Origin: Anaerobranca californiensis DSM 14826
GTDB lineage: Bacteria; Bacillota; Proteinivoracia; Proteinivoracales; Proteinivoracaceae
Assembly: GCF_900142275.1 (NCBI RefSeq)
Contig: NZ_FRAI01000010.1
Coordinates: 22,765-86,764 of the forward strand
Direction: 5' to 3'
DNA length: 64,000 nucleotides
Below the pieces are notes generated by a model. That model made no database searches. It saw only the letters and a program-made list of their open reading frames with translations, and had not been told where the DNA came from. Shown here in pieces: positions 1 through 8,986 of this stretch; the first letter of the stretch is position 1, and every line of letters begins with the position of its first letter. A program made the position numbers and the translations under genes.

Positions 1-251
1 GTTAATAAATTTACATCTGCCCGTTGTTTTTCTGTAAGCTTTTTAGGGTATGTGACTTTTAAGTACCCTGATCTAACATCATATGTTAGATCCTCTGTAA
101 CTAATTTTTTTATCCCTAGAAGAGTTGTCTGTGCCAATGCTGATATTGCTGCACAAACTATATCTTCTCCATGCTGGGAATAACCACTATGCCCAACAAT
201 TTCGTATCCTACATAATTTTCTTTTTCCTTTTTAAAACTTACTTTAACCAT
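1..251 (-). CDS. prp: Ribosomal-processing cysteine protease Prp (3' end cut by window)
   Basis: Prp removes the N-terminal extension of ribosomal protein L27 in Firmicutes. The reading frame from ATG at 251 contains the GHSGYSQHGEDIVCAA block, which holds the catalytic His and Cys of the family. It continues for 83 codons and runs off the left edge, so the C-terminus is missing. It begins 4 bases after the rplU stop, the classic rplU-prp-rpmA order; rpmA should lie just outside the window. The identification rests on the motif and on the conserved neighbourhood. Confidence 0.9.
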   Translation of the reverse strand, partial: MVKVSFKKEKENYVGYEIVGHSGYSQHGEDIVCAAISALAQTTLLGIKKLVTEDLTYDVRSGYLKVTYPKKLTEKQRADVNLL

Positions 252-255
252 AGCA

Positions 256-567
256 TTAGTTAATAATTTTTTCTACTACTACTTTTGTAAATGGTTGACG
301 GTGACCAGTTTTACGGCGATAGTTCTTTTTAGGTTTGTACTTGAATACGATAATTTTCTTAGCCTTATCGTGTTCTAGTACTTTAAGTTGAACTTTAGCG
401 CCTTCAACAACTGGTTTACCAACAGTAAGTTCTGTTCCGTTAGAAATAGCTAGAACATCGTTGATTTCAACGATCTCATCAATATTAGCATCTAGCTTTT
501 CTACTTTAATTACATCTCCTTCAGAAACTTTGTACTGTTTTCCACCTGTTTTAATTATAGCGTACAT
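256..567 (-). CDS. rplU: 50S ribosomal protein L21
   Basis: L21 is a 23S rRNA-binding protein of the large subunit. The 103-residue product has the usual family length, starts [14 protein letters not shown] and ends with the basic [16 protein letters not shown] segment typical of L21. A strong AGGAGGTGG site precedes the ATG. It sits between rng and prp and has its own leader and promoter upstream, so it can be expressed independently of the rng operon. Confidence 0.98.
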   Translation of the reverse strand: MYAIIKTGGKQYKVSEGDVIKVEKLDANIDEIVEINDVLAISNGTELTVGKPVVEGAKVQLKVLEHDKAKKIIVFKYKPKKNYRRKTGHRQPFTKVVVEKIIN

Positions 568-667
568 AGGTATTCCACCTCCTCAGAAAATACTCGCCAA
601 ATTCAGGTACCTGATTAGGATTTAAAGACCTGTTATGTGCGGTTGTAACTTAGGCAGTTACTAGAAA
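568..667 (-). promoter_or_regulatory. Candidate ribosomal protein L21 leader RNA
   Basis: About 100 nt of untranslated RNA lies between the promoter at 668-697 and rplU. Firmicute rplU genes often carry a structured autoregulatory leader (the L21 leader family). Short inverted segments such as CAGGTACCTG (around 604-613) are visible, but I cannot score the fold against the family model, so this rests mainly on position. Confidence 0.45.
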
Positions 668-697
668 ATAATATCATATCTAACTTGAGTTTGTCAA
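668..697 (-). promoter_or_regulatory. Sigma-A-type promoter for rplU
   Basis: On the minus strand there is TTGACA (692-697), an 18-base spacer and TATTAT (668-673). The match to the vegetative consensus is good. It lies right after the rng stop codon and upstream of the rplU leader. Confidence 0.6.
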
Positions 698-700
698 GGT

Positions 701-2134
701 TTAAGGACTTTCAATTTCTAAATAATTAGCTTCTACATTTTCAACGGGTTTAATAAGCAATTTTACTCCTAGTTCCTGCTGAAAAATATCTAATGTCTTT
801 GTTAATTCATCGACCATTACAGGATGGACTTTTACTTCATATTCTTTATTCTGATTTGTGTATACATAATTCCTTATTTTATCTTCTAAAAACATCTTTA
901 AAGCTGATTTAGTCATAGTTTTACCTATACCATGGCATGTTGGGCAAACTTGTTGTAAAGAGTTATATATTCCTTTCCTTACTTTTTTTCTAGTTATTTC
1001 TACTAAACCTAATTTTGTTATTCCTAAAATTTGCCCCTTTGTTTGATCTTTTTTCATTTCAGCTTCTAAATATTTTAAAACTAATTCTTTATCTTCTTCT
1101 CTAAACATATCAATAAAATCGATTATTATAATTCCACTGACATCCCTTAATCTTATTTGCCTGCAAATTTCTTTTACTGCTTCTAAGTTTGTTTGTAGTA
1201 CCGTATCAGCTAAATTATTAGTACCAACAAATTTACCAGTATTAACATCTATGACAGTTAATGCTTCTAATTGATCAATTACAAGATATGAACCATTTTT
1301 TAACCAAATTTTCCGTTGGAAGGCCTTTTCTAAATCTTTTTCTATTCCAAAAGCATGAAATATTGGACTTTTTGACTGATATAACCTAACTTTATTAAGT
1401 AAATGGCTATGTTTAGCCTTTCGTTTTAAAATATTGATTATTTTTCGATATTGCTCTTGGTCATCTATATATAAGCCATCGACCTGGTTATCAAAAAGAT
1501 CCCTCAAAGCCCTTTCAACTAAATCCACATCATTATAAATTAAAGCAGGGCTTGAATAATTTTGATAATTTTCTAAGGTATTATTCCAAATGCCAAATAG
1601 GTAGTTTAAATCATTCTCTAATTCCCCTTTGTCAATATATTGAGCTACTGTGCGGACTATCAAACCCATATTAGGATCTTTTATTTCTTCTGCCACTTCT
1701 TTTAGTCGTTCCCGCTCCCCTTCATCCTCTATTCTTCTAGAAATACCTATATAGTTGTTAAAAGGCATTAGTACTAGATATCTACCTGGTATTGTCAATT
1801 GACAGGTAACCCTAGGACCTTTACTGCCTATTCCCTCTTTAGAAATTTGAACCATTATTTCTTGACCTTTTTTAAGGAGTTTTTCTATAGGTTGTTCTTC
1901 ACCTCCATTGGTAACGAGATCCCCTACATACAAAAATGCATTTTTACTAAAACCAATATTTACAAAGGCAGCTTGCATTCCTGGCAATATATCTTGGACT
2001 ATTCCTTTATAGATATTGCCTACACTTCTAGTATTGGTTTCTCCCTCTGTATAAAATTCAACCAATTGACCTTCTTCTAATAACGCCACCCTAGTATTAT
2101 TAGTTTTATAGCTAATAATAATTTCCTTTTTCAA
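701..2134 (-). CDS. rng: Ribonuclease E/G family protein (RNase G)
   Basis: This is an endoribonuclease for rRNA processing and RNA turnover in the cytoplasm. The 477-residue protein has an N-terminal S1-like region (about residues 35-120), the RNase E/G catalytic core with the acidic IDVNTGKFVG and IIIDFIDM segments, and the CPTCHGIG zinc-link motif near residue 400. The length matches the short RNase G form rather than RNase E, with no long C-terminal scaffold. It follows the two radical-SAM-associated genes after a 24-base gap, an arrangement common in Clostridia next to rplU. Confidence 0.95.
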   Translation of the reverse strand: MKKEIIISYKTNNTRVALLEEGQLVEFYTEGETNTRSVGNIYKGIVQDILPGMQAAFVNIGFSKNAFLYVGDLVTNGGEEQPIEKLLKKGQEIMVQISKEGIGSKGPRVTCQLTIPGRYLVLMPFNNYIGISRRIEDEGERERLKEVAEEIKDPNMGLIVRTVAQYIDKGELENDLNYLFGIWNNTLENYQNYSSPALIYNDVDLVERALRDLFDNQVDGLYIDDQEQYRKIINILKRKAKHSHLLNKVRLYQSKSPIFHAFGIEKDLEKAFQRKIWLKNGSYLVIDQLEALTVIDVNTGKFVGTNNLADTVLQTNLEAVKEICRQIRLRDVSGIIIIDFIDMFREEDKELVLKYLEAEMKKDQTKGQILGITKLGLVEITRKKVRKGIYNSLQQVCPTCHGIGKTMTKSALKMFLEDKIRNYVYTNQNKEYEVKVHPVMVDELTKTLDIFQQELGVKLLIKPVENVEANYLEIESP

Positions 2135-2158
2135 GATGTCACTTCCCCTTTTGCTGAT

Positions 2159-2812
2159 TTATACCAAATCCAACCATTGTAAAGGTGTAACTAATTTATC
2201 CCCTTTAGAACAATAGGTCTCTATTTTATCTACATTAGGATTATTGATATTTAATAGTGATAAAACTTCTTTAGGTTTTACATTAGCGGTACTACTAGTG
2301 GTTAATAACATAGAGAGTACATCATCTTTATATTCTAGTTTTAAAATCAGTGGCAGTATATCAACCATTTTAATTCCTTTTTTACTTCTTCTTTCAATAT
2401 AAATACTTTCATTTTTTAAAATTTCTTCAATTTTCTCCTTTAGTCCAGAAGATTTAACCACTACTTTGTACTCTGTTGCTTCTACCAATGCCCCTAATGT
2501 AGGAACTTTTTTTGTTAGTTTTTTCCCATCTAAAAACTTGATTCCCAGAGGAAGATTATCATTCATTTTCTTAATGATTTCATCAATTTCAAGGTTTTCT
2601 GTCAGTTCTATTTCCAAATAATCTCCATAGGAAACTATCCCTACAGACAGAGGTGTGGCAAAACTTAGTTTAGGATGGGGATTATATCCCTGAGAATAAG
2701 CTATAGGTATGCCTGCTCTTCTCGAGGTCCTTTCCAAAGCCCGTAAAAGGTCTAAATGGGATATAAAGCGAACTTCTTCACCTTTTTGATATTTTATCCA
2801 GTACTTATACAT
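2159..2812 (-). CDS. TIGR03936-family radical SAM-associated protein (DUF2344)
   Basis: The function is not established. The 217-residue protein opens with MYKYWIKYQKGEEVRFISHLDL and contains the RAGIPIAYSQGYNPHPKLSFA block that identifies the DUF2344 family. Family members are either fused to, or encoded next to, a B12-binding-type radical SAM protein. Here the gene overlaps the end of that partner (2805-4664) by 8 bases, so the two are almost certainly translationally coupled. No catalytic motif can be assigned from the sequence. Confidence 0.85.
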   Translation of the reverse strand: MYKYWIKYQKGEEVRFISHLDLLRALERTSRRAGIPIAYSQGYNPHPKLSFATPLSVGIVSYGDYLEIELTENLEIDEIIKKMNDNLPLGIKFLDGKKLTKKVPTLGALVEATEYKVVVKSSGLKEKIEEILKNESIYIERRSKKGIKMVDILPLILKLEYKDDVLSMLLTTSSTANVKPKEVLSLLNINNPNVDKIETYCSKGDKLVTPLQWLDLV

Positions 2813-4664
2813 CAGAACCTCTCCTTACTTTTTGTACATCATACTGTAAATTATGGCATACCCCACAACCACCACACCTACTAAATGAGCAATCCTCTGT
2901 CAACTTGCCTTCCAAAGCTTTTTTATATTCCATAGCCAAATATTTTTTATTTACACCTGAGAATATATGGTCCCAAGGTAAAGGAGAATCTATATCAATT
3001 TTTCCATAAACATAATTATCGGGATTTATCCCTAATTCTTCAAAGGCTTCCATCCACTTTTCAAATTTGAAATGATCACTCCAACCATCCATTTTACATC
3101 CCTTTTGCCAAGCTCTATATAGTACATGGCTTAATTGTCTATCCCCCTTAGCAAAAACACCTTCAAGATAGCTGATATCAACTTCATGCCAATTGTAATT
3201 TATATATTTAGACCGCAATTTTTCTTTTAAGTAGTTTTGCCTATTTATCAATTCCCCTTTACTTAATTGAGGAAACCATTGAAAGGGAGTATGGGGTTTA
3301 GGTACAAAGGAAGATGTACTTACTGTAACTGAAAAACGGCTGAGATTTTTTCCCCACTTTTTATAGGCTGCTACTACTTTATTCGCTAAATCAACAATTC
3401 CATCTAAATCTTCATATGTTTCTGTAGGCAAACCTATCATAAAATACAACTTTACTCTATTCCATCCAGCTTTAAAAGCATCTTCCACAGCTTTAATTAG
3501 GTTTTCTTCTGTTACATTTTTGTTAATTACATCCCTTAACCTTTGAGTTCCTGCTTCCGGTGCAAAGGTTAACCCAGTTTTTCTCACCTGTTGAACCATT
3601 TGGGCTAATTCTATGGAAAATGAATCTACCCTTAAAGAGGGCAAAGATACACTAATACTCTGATCTTTATATTTTTCTAGTAATTCTTTAGTTAGCCTTT
3701 GGATTTCAGAGTAATCTGCACTACTTAAAGAACTTAAAGATATTTCTCCATAGCCAGTATTTTTAACCAGATGTTCTACTTGTTCCATTAACAATTGTAA
3801 TTTTTTTTCCCGTACAGGTCTATATAGGATCCCTGCCTGACAAAATCTGCAACCTCTACTACAACCTCTGCAAATTTCCAGCATAATCCTATCGTGAACA
3901 ATTTCCATAAATGGAACTATTACACTTTTAGGGAACTCAGCACTAGATATATCTTTAATGTACCGCTTAGTAATTACTTTAGGGTACTTCTCAGAAATTG
4001 GAAATGTGCCGATATACTTTCCAGAATCATCATATTTGGCTTCATAAAATTTTGGAATATATATTCCAGGGATTTGGACTAAATCCTGAAAAAGTTCCCC
4101 TTTGTTACCTCCCCTTTTCTTCCACTTTTTAACTGCATCTAAAAATTCCAGTATTACTTCTTCACCTTCCCCAATAATAAAGACATCGATAATATTATGT
4201 AATGGTTCAGGATTAAAGGCACATGGACCTCCCGCTATAATTATAGGATCTTTATCCCTTCTTTGATCAGCTAATACAGGGATTTTACCTAAATCAAGGA
4301 TATTTAAAATATTAGTATAGCTCATTTCATACTGTAAAGTAAATCCTATGACATCAAACTGATCTATAGGTTGCTGACTTTCCAATGAACATAAAGGAAG
4401 ATTGTTTTCCCTTAATTGTTCCTCAAAATCTAGCCAAGGGGCATTTACCCTTTCTGCAGCAAATTCTTCCCTGGAATTTATAATATGATATAAAATTTTA
4501 AAGCCTAAGTGGGACATCGCAACTTCATATACATCTGGAAAAGCTAATAACATAGAGACATCAACTTTATCCAGATCTTTTTTGATAATATTCCATTCAT
4601 TACCTGTATATCGTGATGGTTTTTCAACTTTATGTAGTATTTCTGTATAAAGGTTGTGCTGCAT
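2805..4664 (-). CDS. TIGR03960-family radical SAM protein with B12-binding-like domain
   Basis: This is a putative radical SAM enzyme of unknown substrate. The N-terminal ~220 residues resemble the B12-binding fold (AMSHLGFKILYHIIN, GGPCAFNPEPL). The radical SAM core follows with its CX3CX2C motif in CRGCSRGCRFCQAG (about residues 264-277) and the TFAPEAGTQRLRDVINK segment. The C-terminus has a Cys-rich FSRCGGCGVC, a possible extra metal site. A good AGGAGG site precedes the ATG. The 619-residue length is normal for the family. The gene is coupled to the DUF2344 gene downstream. Confidence 0.88.
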   Translation of the reverse strand: MQHNLYTEILHKVEKPSRYTGNEWNIIKKDLDKVDVSMLLAFPDVYEVAMSHLGFKILYHIINSREEFAAERVNAPWLDFEEQLRENNLPLCSLESQQPIDQFDVIGFTLQYEMSYTNILNILDLGKIPVLADQRRDKDPIIIAGGPCAFNPEPLHNIIDVFIIGEGEEVILEFLDAVKKWKKRGGNKGELFQDLVQIPGIYIPKFYEAKYDDSGKYIGTFPISEKYPKVITKRYIKDISSAEFPKSVIVPFMEIVHDRIMLEICRGCSRGCRFCQAGILYRPVREKKLQLLMEQVEHLVKNTGYGEISLSSLSSADYSEIQRLTKELLEKYKDQSISVSLPSLRVDSFSIELAQMVQQVRKTGLTFAPEAGTQRLRDVINKNVTEENLIKAVEDAFKAGWNRVKLYFMIGLPTETYEDLDGIVDLANKVVAAYKKWGKNLSRFSVTVSTSSFVPKPHTPFQWFPQLSKGELINRQNYLKEKLRSKYINYNWHEVDISYLEGVFAKGDRQLSHVLYRAWQKGCKMDGWSDHFKFEKWMEAFEELGINPDNYVYGKIDIDSPLPWDHIFSGVNKKYLAMEYKKALEGKLTEDCSFSRCGGCGVCHNLQYDVQKVRRGSDV

Positions 4665-4758
4665 TTTTTATTTCCTCCTAAAATTTCTTCCTTATCATAT
4701 TACCATATTTACATAATAATGCAAATAGCATCTCTTTTAGTATTACAAAAAAATACAG

Positions 4759-5607
4759 CTAATACTCTAAGAGCAGCTGTTGTAAAGATAGGTTACCTAA
4801 ACCTTGATTATAAATTTGTAAGATTCTTTTATCTGTTATTAAATCTACTACCTCTCCTTTTTCATCGATTATGCAAATTAATATCCCCCTATCTGTTTCC
4901 AGATGTTTTATAATTTGATTAATTTTTACCCTTAAAGAACAAATCAAAATTTTCCCTTCTAATATATCAATTTTATTATCTTCTTTCACAATACCCATTC
5001 GTAATGGTAAAAATTTTGCTGCTTTATACTCTTTTATAGCAGATATAATCAAAAAAAAGCCGAGAATAGATAAATACAAATAATCAACATTTATATAATA
5101 ATAAAAATAAGCCATAGCCAAAATTGTCAAACCAATAATAACTCCTATAATTGAAGCAAGTTTTTTAGCTTCTATCATTGGTCGATCTTTTGCTAATTTA
5201 GCTTTTAACAATCTTCCACCATCAAGGGGAAAAGCAGGTAAAAGATTAAAGATTAACAATGTTAAATTATACTTAATTAACCTATCACTTTGAGGGAAAA
5301 AAAGCAAAACAATAATAAATAGAATGTTATTTACAGGACCTGACAAAGCTATAAACCATTCATCAGAGCTTTTATTATAATCCCCCTCATAAATTTTCGC
5401 TACACCCCCAATTGGTAACAGCTCGATACTTTCTACATGATAATTGAGTTTTTTAGCTACTATTACATGGCCAATCTCATGTACAATTACTACCAAAAAA
5501 ATTAATAAACTATCTACTAACATCCCTAATAAACCCATACAGATTATCAGCACTAAAAATAAATTGTTAAGTTTAAGGTCAATACCCGCTAACCTACCGA
5601 TATACAT
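4759..5607 (-). CDS. M50 site-2 metalloprotease, SpoIVFB-like
   Basis: A membrane-embedded zinc protease. The HEIGHVIVAKK motif (about residues 44-54) gives the HExxH zinc ligands, and NLLPAFPLDGGRLL (about 120-133) gives the distal Asp ligand. Several hydrophobic helices surround these, and the last ~90 residues are a soluble tail that may be CBS-like. In sporulating Firmicutes SpoIVFB cleaves pro-sigma-K at this locus (next to rng and rplU), so that role is plausible. It is not proven, because many M50 paralogues exist. The upstream neighbour is a short membrane protein in the usual SpoIVFA position. Confidence 0.8.
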   Translation of the reverse strand: MYIGRLAGIDLKLNNLFLVLIICMGLLGMLVDSLLIFLVVIVHEIGHVIVAKKLNYHVESIELLPIGGVAKIYEGDYNKSSDEWFIALSGPVNNILFIIVLLFFPQSDRLIKYNLTLLIFNLLPAFPLDGGRLLKAKLAKDRPMIEAKKLASIIGVIIGLTILAMAYFYYYINVDYLYLSILGFFLIISAIKEYKAAKFLPLRMGIVKEDNKIDILEGKILICSLRVKINQIIKHLETDRGILICIIDEKGEVVDLITDKRILQIYNQGLGNLSLQQLLLEY

Positions 5608-5627
5608 TTTCTGTTTCCGTCCTTAAA

Positions 5628-5915
5628 TCAATTATTTTTATAATTCCTTAACCAATTGACAATAACTTCTTGTATATTTATATCTTTACTTCCATCTATG
5701 TAAATTGTAGTTTTTGAAATAAGCTCTTTAGAAAAATCATTATATAAAAAGCTATTCAAATAAATAAATAAGCCTATGGCAATACAAAGTAACCAACAAA
5801 AACTAGAACCTAAAATATTAAAAACTATCCCCTCCCCTTCATCCTTCTCAAAATTATATTTTAAACTTCTTTCCCTTAATCGCATTTCTAATTTTCTTTT
5901 TAATCTAGATTCCAT
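5628..5915 (-). CDS. Small single-pass membrane protein in the SpoIVFA position
   Basis: This 95-residue protein has a basic N-terminus (MESRLKRKLEMRLRERS), one transmembrane segment (about residues 31-51, GSSFCWLLCIAIGLFIYLN) and a short outer tail. SpoIVFA, which holds SpoIVFB inactive, is normally over 200 residues with a C-terminal LytM-like domain. That domain is absent here and the frame closes cleanly with TAA. It could be a reduced SpoIVFA or an unrelated small protein. The call rests on position and topology, not on sequence match. Confidence 0.5.
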   Translation of the reverse strand: MESRLKRKLEMRLRERSLKYNFEKDEGEGIVFNILGSSFCWLLCIAIGLFIYLNSFLYNDFSKELISKTTIYIDGSKDINIQEVIVNWLRNYKNN

Positions 5916-5948
5916 TAAATACCCCTCCTTCCCTAATAATTTATATTT

Positions 5949-6001
5949 AAAAAAAATAAAAAAATACCAAAAGCAGTAGCTAAATTAAAGCTACTGCTTT
6001 T
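5949..6001 (-). terminator. Intrinsic terminator after rodA
   Basis: A perfect 13-bp stem (5969-5981 with 5989-6001) has a 7-base loop. On the minus strand it is followed by a T-rich run (A-rich at 5949-5964 on the plus strand). It separates the min-rodA genes from the SpoIVF-like pair. Confidence 0.9.
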
Positions 6002-6004
6002 ACA

Positions 6005-7123
6005 CTAAAAGATTGTATCCCTTTCCCTTCTAAGAGCTACATTTAATACTAAACCAATGGCAATACAGTTAGATAAAAAGTTACTACCACCATAAGATAT
6101 AAAAGGTAATGGTAATCCAGTAACAGGCATAATGGATAAAGTCATTCCCACATTAACTAAAATTTGAAATGCTAACATTGAAGCTACACCAACGCAAATA
6201 AAAGTGCCAAATTCATCGGAAGCCGTTAAGGCAATTTGTAGAATTCGATAAATCATAAATAAAAATAGCAATAGTACTATAGTTGTTCCTATTAAACCAA
6301 ATTTTTCCCCTATCACAGAAAAAATGAAATCTGTATGGGGTTCAGGAACAAAGCCGTGGTCAGTTATGTCATAGGGGATCATCCTCTCAAATCGCCGGTT
6401 GCTGCCGTTTAACCAGTTACCCCAAATCCCCCCTGAACCAATGGCTATTAATGATTGAACTATCTGAAAACCAATGGTGTGATAATATTTAAAGGGATCA
6501 GTAAAAGCAATCAATCGATTGATTTGATATTCTTCCAATACTTTATAATAAGCAAAAATTGAAGTTAATACCCCTAATATCCCTAAAAATATGATATGCC
6601 TCCACTTTAATCCCGCTACAAATAACATTCCTGCCATTATTGCTACAAAAACCAATGATGTACCTAAATCTGGCTGAAGGAAAATTAGCACCATTGGTAC
6701 TGCCACGTGAATCCCCGGTCTTATTAAATCTAATAAAGAATCCATTTGCATATCTTCTCTAGACATTAAATAACTTAAAGTGATGATAATTGCTACCTTG
6801 GCAAATTCTGATGGTTGTAATCTAAAACCACCTATTTGTATCCAACGTTGTGCCCCTAAACTTACTTTACCAAAAAACATAACCGATAATAATAACAAAA
6901 GATTAGCACCGTAAATTAGATAAATTATACTTTTTAAATCTTTATAATCAAAGTAGATTACTAAAGCCATAATACATAAACCAATTATAAACCAAATACT
7001 TTGCATTTTGAGATAATGGGAGTTTGAAGCTTGAAATACTGAAAAAATTCCAATAATAGCTAAGAATATGGTAACTATTAACAAGGAAAAATCAAAATTA
7101 ACAAAATTTTTCTTGTCGATCAA
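6005..7123 (-). CDS. rodA: Peptidoglycan polymerase RodA (SEDS family)
   Basis: RodA is the SEDS glycosyltransferase that polymerises lateral-wall peptidoglycan with PBP2. The 372-residue protein has about ten membrane helices. It carries SEDS signatures such as GAQRWIQIGGFRLQPSEFAK (about residues 90-109), VPEPHTDFIFSVIGEKFG (about 257-274) and GLPLPFISYGGSNFLSN near the C-terminus. It lies in a cluster with mrdA, mreBCD and minCDE. RodA is preferred over FtsW because of this elongation-complex neighbourhood. Confidence 0.92.
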   Translation of the reverse strand: MIDKKNFVNFDFSLLIVTIFLAIIGIFSVFQASNSHYLKMQSIWFIIGLCIMALVIYFDYKDLKSIIYLIYGANLLLLLSVMFFGKVSLGAQRWIQIGGFRLQPSEFAKVAIIITLSYLMSREDMQMDSLLDLIRPGIHVAVPMVLIFLQPDLGTSLVFVAIMAGMLFVAGLKWRHIIFLGILGVLTSIFAYYKVLEEYQINRLIAFTDPFKYYHTIGFQIVQSLIAIGSGGIWGNWLNGSNRRFERMIPYDITDHGFVPEPHTDFIFSVIGEKFGLIGTTIVLLLFLFMIYRILQIALTASDEFGTFICVGVASMLAFQILVNVGMTLSIMPVTGLPLPFISYGGSNFLSNCIAIGLVLNVALRRERDTIF

Positions 7124-7170
7124 ACTTCACCCTCCTTTCTCAAGCTTACATTAAGTATATTATATTACAT

Positions 7171-7419
7171 TTAATTCTTTTTTGAAATGGGTATATTTGC
7201 TTCTAAAATAGTTTCCCTTTTTTCATTTTTAAGGTTAATTTCACAACTTTCCATATCAACATCTAAATACTTACTTATTACCTGCAGCATTTCTTCTTTA
7301 ATCTTGCTAATTATTTCTGGATTAATTTTTGACCTATCATGAATTAAAACAAACTTTAACCTATCCTTTGCTATTTCCTTTGACTGGTTATTAGCTGATT
7401 CCCTGTTAAAAAAAACCAT
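7171..7419 (-). CDS. minE: Cell division topological specificity factor MinE
   Basis: MinE stimulates the MinD ATPase and confines MinC-MinD to the poles so that the Z-ring forms at mid-cell. The 82-residue protein has the anti-MinCD segment AKDRLKFVLIHDRSKINPE and the dimerising C-terminal half of the family. It lies 11 bases after minD. The presence of MinE indicates an oscillating Min system rather than the DivIVA/MinJ type of Bacillus. Confidence 0.93.
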   Translation of the reverse strand: MVFFNRESANNQSKEIAKDRLKFVLIHDRSKINPEIISKIKEEMLQVISKYLDVDMESCEINLKNEKRETILEANIPISKKN

Positions 7420-7430
7420 GATATACCCCC

Positions 7431-8228
7431 TTATTTAAACATCCCTATTTTTTTGAACATCTTTTTAAATAATCCATCATCTTCAAAAGGCATTAAAGGA
7501 ACCTTTACCCCGTTGATTCTTTGGGCGATATTTTTAAAAGCTGTAGCAGCCCTTGAAGTATGATCTAGTACAACTGGAATTCCCCTATTAGTAGAGGAAA
7601 TTATCTTATCTTCTTCAGGAACAAAACCTAGTAGTTCAATGGCTAAAACTTCAACTACATCAACAATATCCAGCATATCCCCTTTTTTTACCATATTAGG
7701 TCTTACACGATTAACTATTAACAATGGTTTATCAAACCCTCGGCTTTCCAATAGCCCCACAACTCTATCAGCATCCCTTACAGAAGAGAGTTCAGGATTA
7801 GTTACAATTATTGCCTGTTCTGCTGCAGCTGTAGCATTGATAAACCCTTGTTCTATTCCAGCAGGACAGTCTATTAACACATAATCGAATTCTTCTTTTA
7901 ACTGACTGCAAATATCTACCATTTGTTGAGGTGATAGTGCAGATTTATCCCTAGTTTGTGAAGCAGGAAGCAAATATAGATTATCATTAAATTTTTTATC
8001 TTTAATTAATGCTTTCTTTAACTCCGCTTTACCTTCTGCTACTTCTACAATGTCATAGACTATGCGGTTTTCTAAGCCTAAAATCATATCTAAATTTCTC
8101 AGACCAATGTCTGCATCTATCAAAACAACCCTCTTATTAAGCATAGCTAAAGCTGCACCAATATTAGCCGTTGTAGTAGTTTTACCTACTCCCCCTTTAC
8201 CTGAAGTAATTACAATAGTTTTTCCCAT
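7431..8228 (-). CDS. minD: Septum site-determining ATPase MinD
   Basis: MinD is a membrane-associated ParA-type ATPase that recruits MinC. The deviant Walker A motif GKGGVGKTTTTANIG is at residues 10-24, and switch motifs DADIGLRNLD and DCPAGIEQGF follow. The C-terminal amphipathic membrane-targeting helix (GLFKKMFKKIGMFK) is intact. An upstream GTG-type extension to 8252 is possible, but the site AGGAGAGGAG sits just before the ATG at 8228, two bases after the minC stop, so 8228 is preferred (265 residues). Confidence 0.95.
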   Translation of the reverse strand: MGKTIVITSGKGGVGKTTTTANIGAALAMLNKRVVLIDADIGLRNLDMILGLENRIVYDIVEVAEGKAELKKALIKDKKFNDNLYLLPASQTRDKSALSPQQMVDICSQLKEEFDYVLIDCPAGIEQGFINATAAAEQAIIVTNPELSSVRDADRVVGLLESRGFDKPLLIVNRVRPNMVKKGDMLDIVDVVEVLAIELLGFVPEEDKIISSTNRGIPVVLDHTSRAATAFKNIAQRINGVKVPLMPFEDDGLFKKMFKKIGMFK

Positions 8229-8230
8229 GA

Positions 8231-8875
8231 CTATTCTCCTCTCCTTTGCCATTCACTAATATTTGTAATTTTAATTTCACCATTTATTATATAAGCTATT
8301 TTACCATCCCTTTGGAAAAGGGATGGACTTCCAACTAAAGCGATTTTTTCACCAATTCTTATTTGAGTATTGAACATTTTATTAGCTATTATAAAACAAT
8401 TATGGTTATTGGGATATCCACAATGGGCTTTTCCCCGAAGGTTTCCTGTAATTGTAATATTACCAGTGGCTATTATTTCTCCACCACTGTTAACATCACC
8501 GATAATCACTACATCACCATCATAATGGATACTTTGTCCCGATCTAATTGTTTTGAGATGATAATTAGTAAAATTCCTTGACCATAGCATATTAGGGTCA
8601 TGTTTTTGTTCAGTTGTAACTGTAATATTAATACTATATTTAATTTCTAACTCCTTTAATTTAGTAATAATAGAATGATTACTAAATTCAATATCGTCAA
8701 CAATCCCGTCAATGGCATCAATTCCGATAATTTGAAAATTACCACTTCTAAAAAAAGCTTTATTTTCCTCAATATAGTTTTTAAACTCCGATAAAAATAA
8801 TTCTAAATCCTTGGTTATTACGTAAATCTCTATCCATTTTCTAGTCCCTCTCACATGGAATGTTTTATTCTTCAT
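8231..8875 (-). CDS. minC: Septum site-determining protein MinC
   Basis: MinC inhibits FtsZ polymerisation away from mid-cell. The 214-residue product has an N-terminal FtsZ-inhibitory domain (residues 1-100) and the C-terminal beta-helix that binds MinD, marked by [19 protein letters not shown] and [23 protein letters not shown]. It is the first gene of minCDE-rodA. The ~110-base region upstream holds the mrdA terminator and presumably the promoter. Confidence 0.93.
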   Translation of the reverse strand: MKNKTFHVRGTRKWIEIYVITKDLELFLSEFKNYIEENKAFFRSGNFQIIGIDAIDGIVDDIEFSNHSIITKLKELEIKYSINITVTTEQKHDPNMLWSRNFTNYHLKTIRSGQSIHYDGDVVIIGDVNSGGEIIATGNITITGNLRGKAHCGYPNNHNCFIIANKMFNTQIRIGEKIALVGSPSLFQRDGKIAYIINGEIKITNISEWQRRGE

Positions 8876-8939
8876 CTACTTTATCACCTTCTGCCAAAAG
8901 TCTATATGAAAATATTCTCCATAAATAAACTAATTCCTG

Positions 8940-8978
8940 CAAAAGAGGAAAAAAGTCCCTAAGAAAAAGGACTTTTTT
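8940..8978 (-). terminator. Intrinsic terminator after mrdA
   Basis: A 10-bp stem (8949-8958 with 8969-8978) has a 10-base loop and a T-rich flank on the minus strand. It lies 9 bases past the mrdA stop and closes the mre-mrdA operon before minC. Confidence 0.8.
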
Positions 8979-8986
8979 AAAAAATT

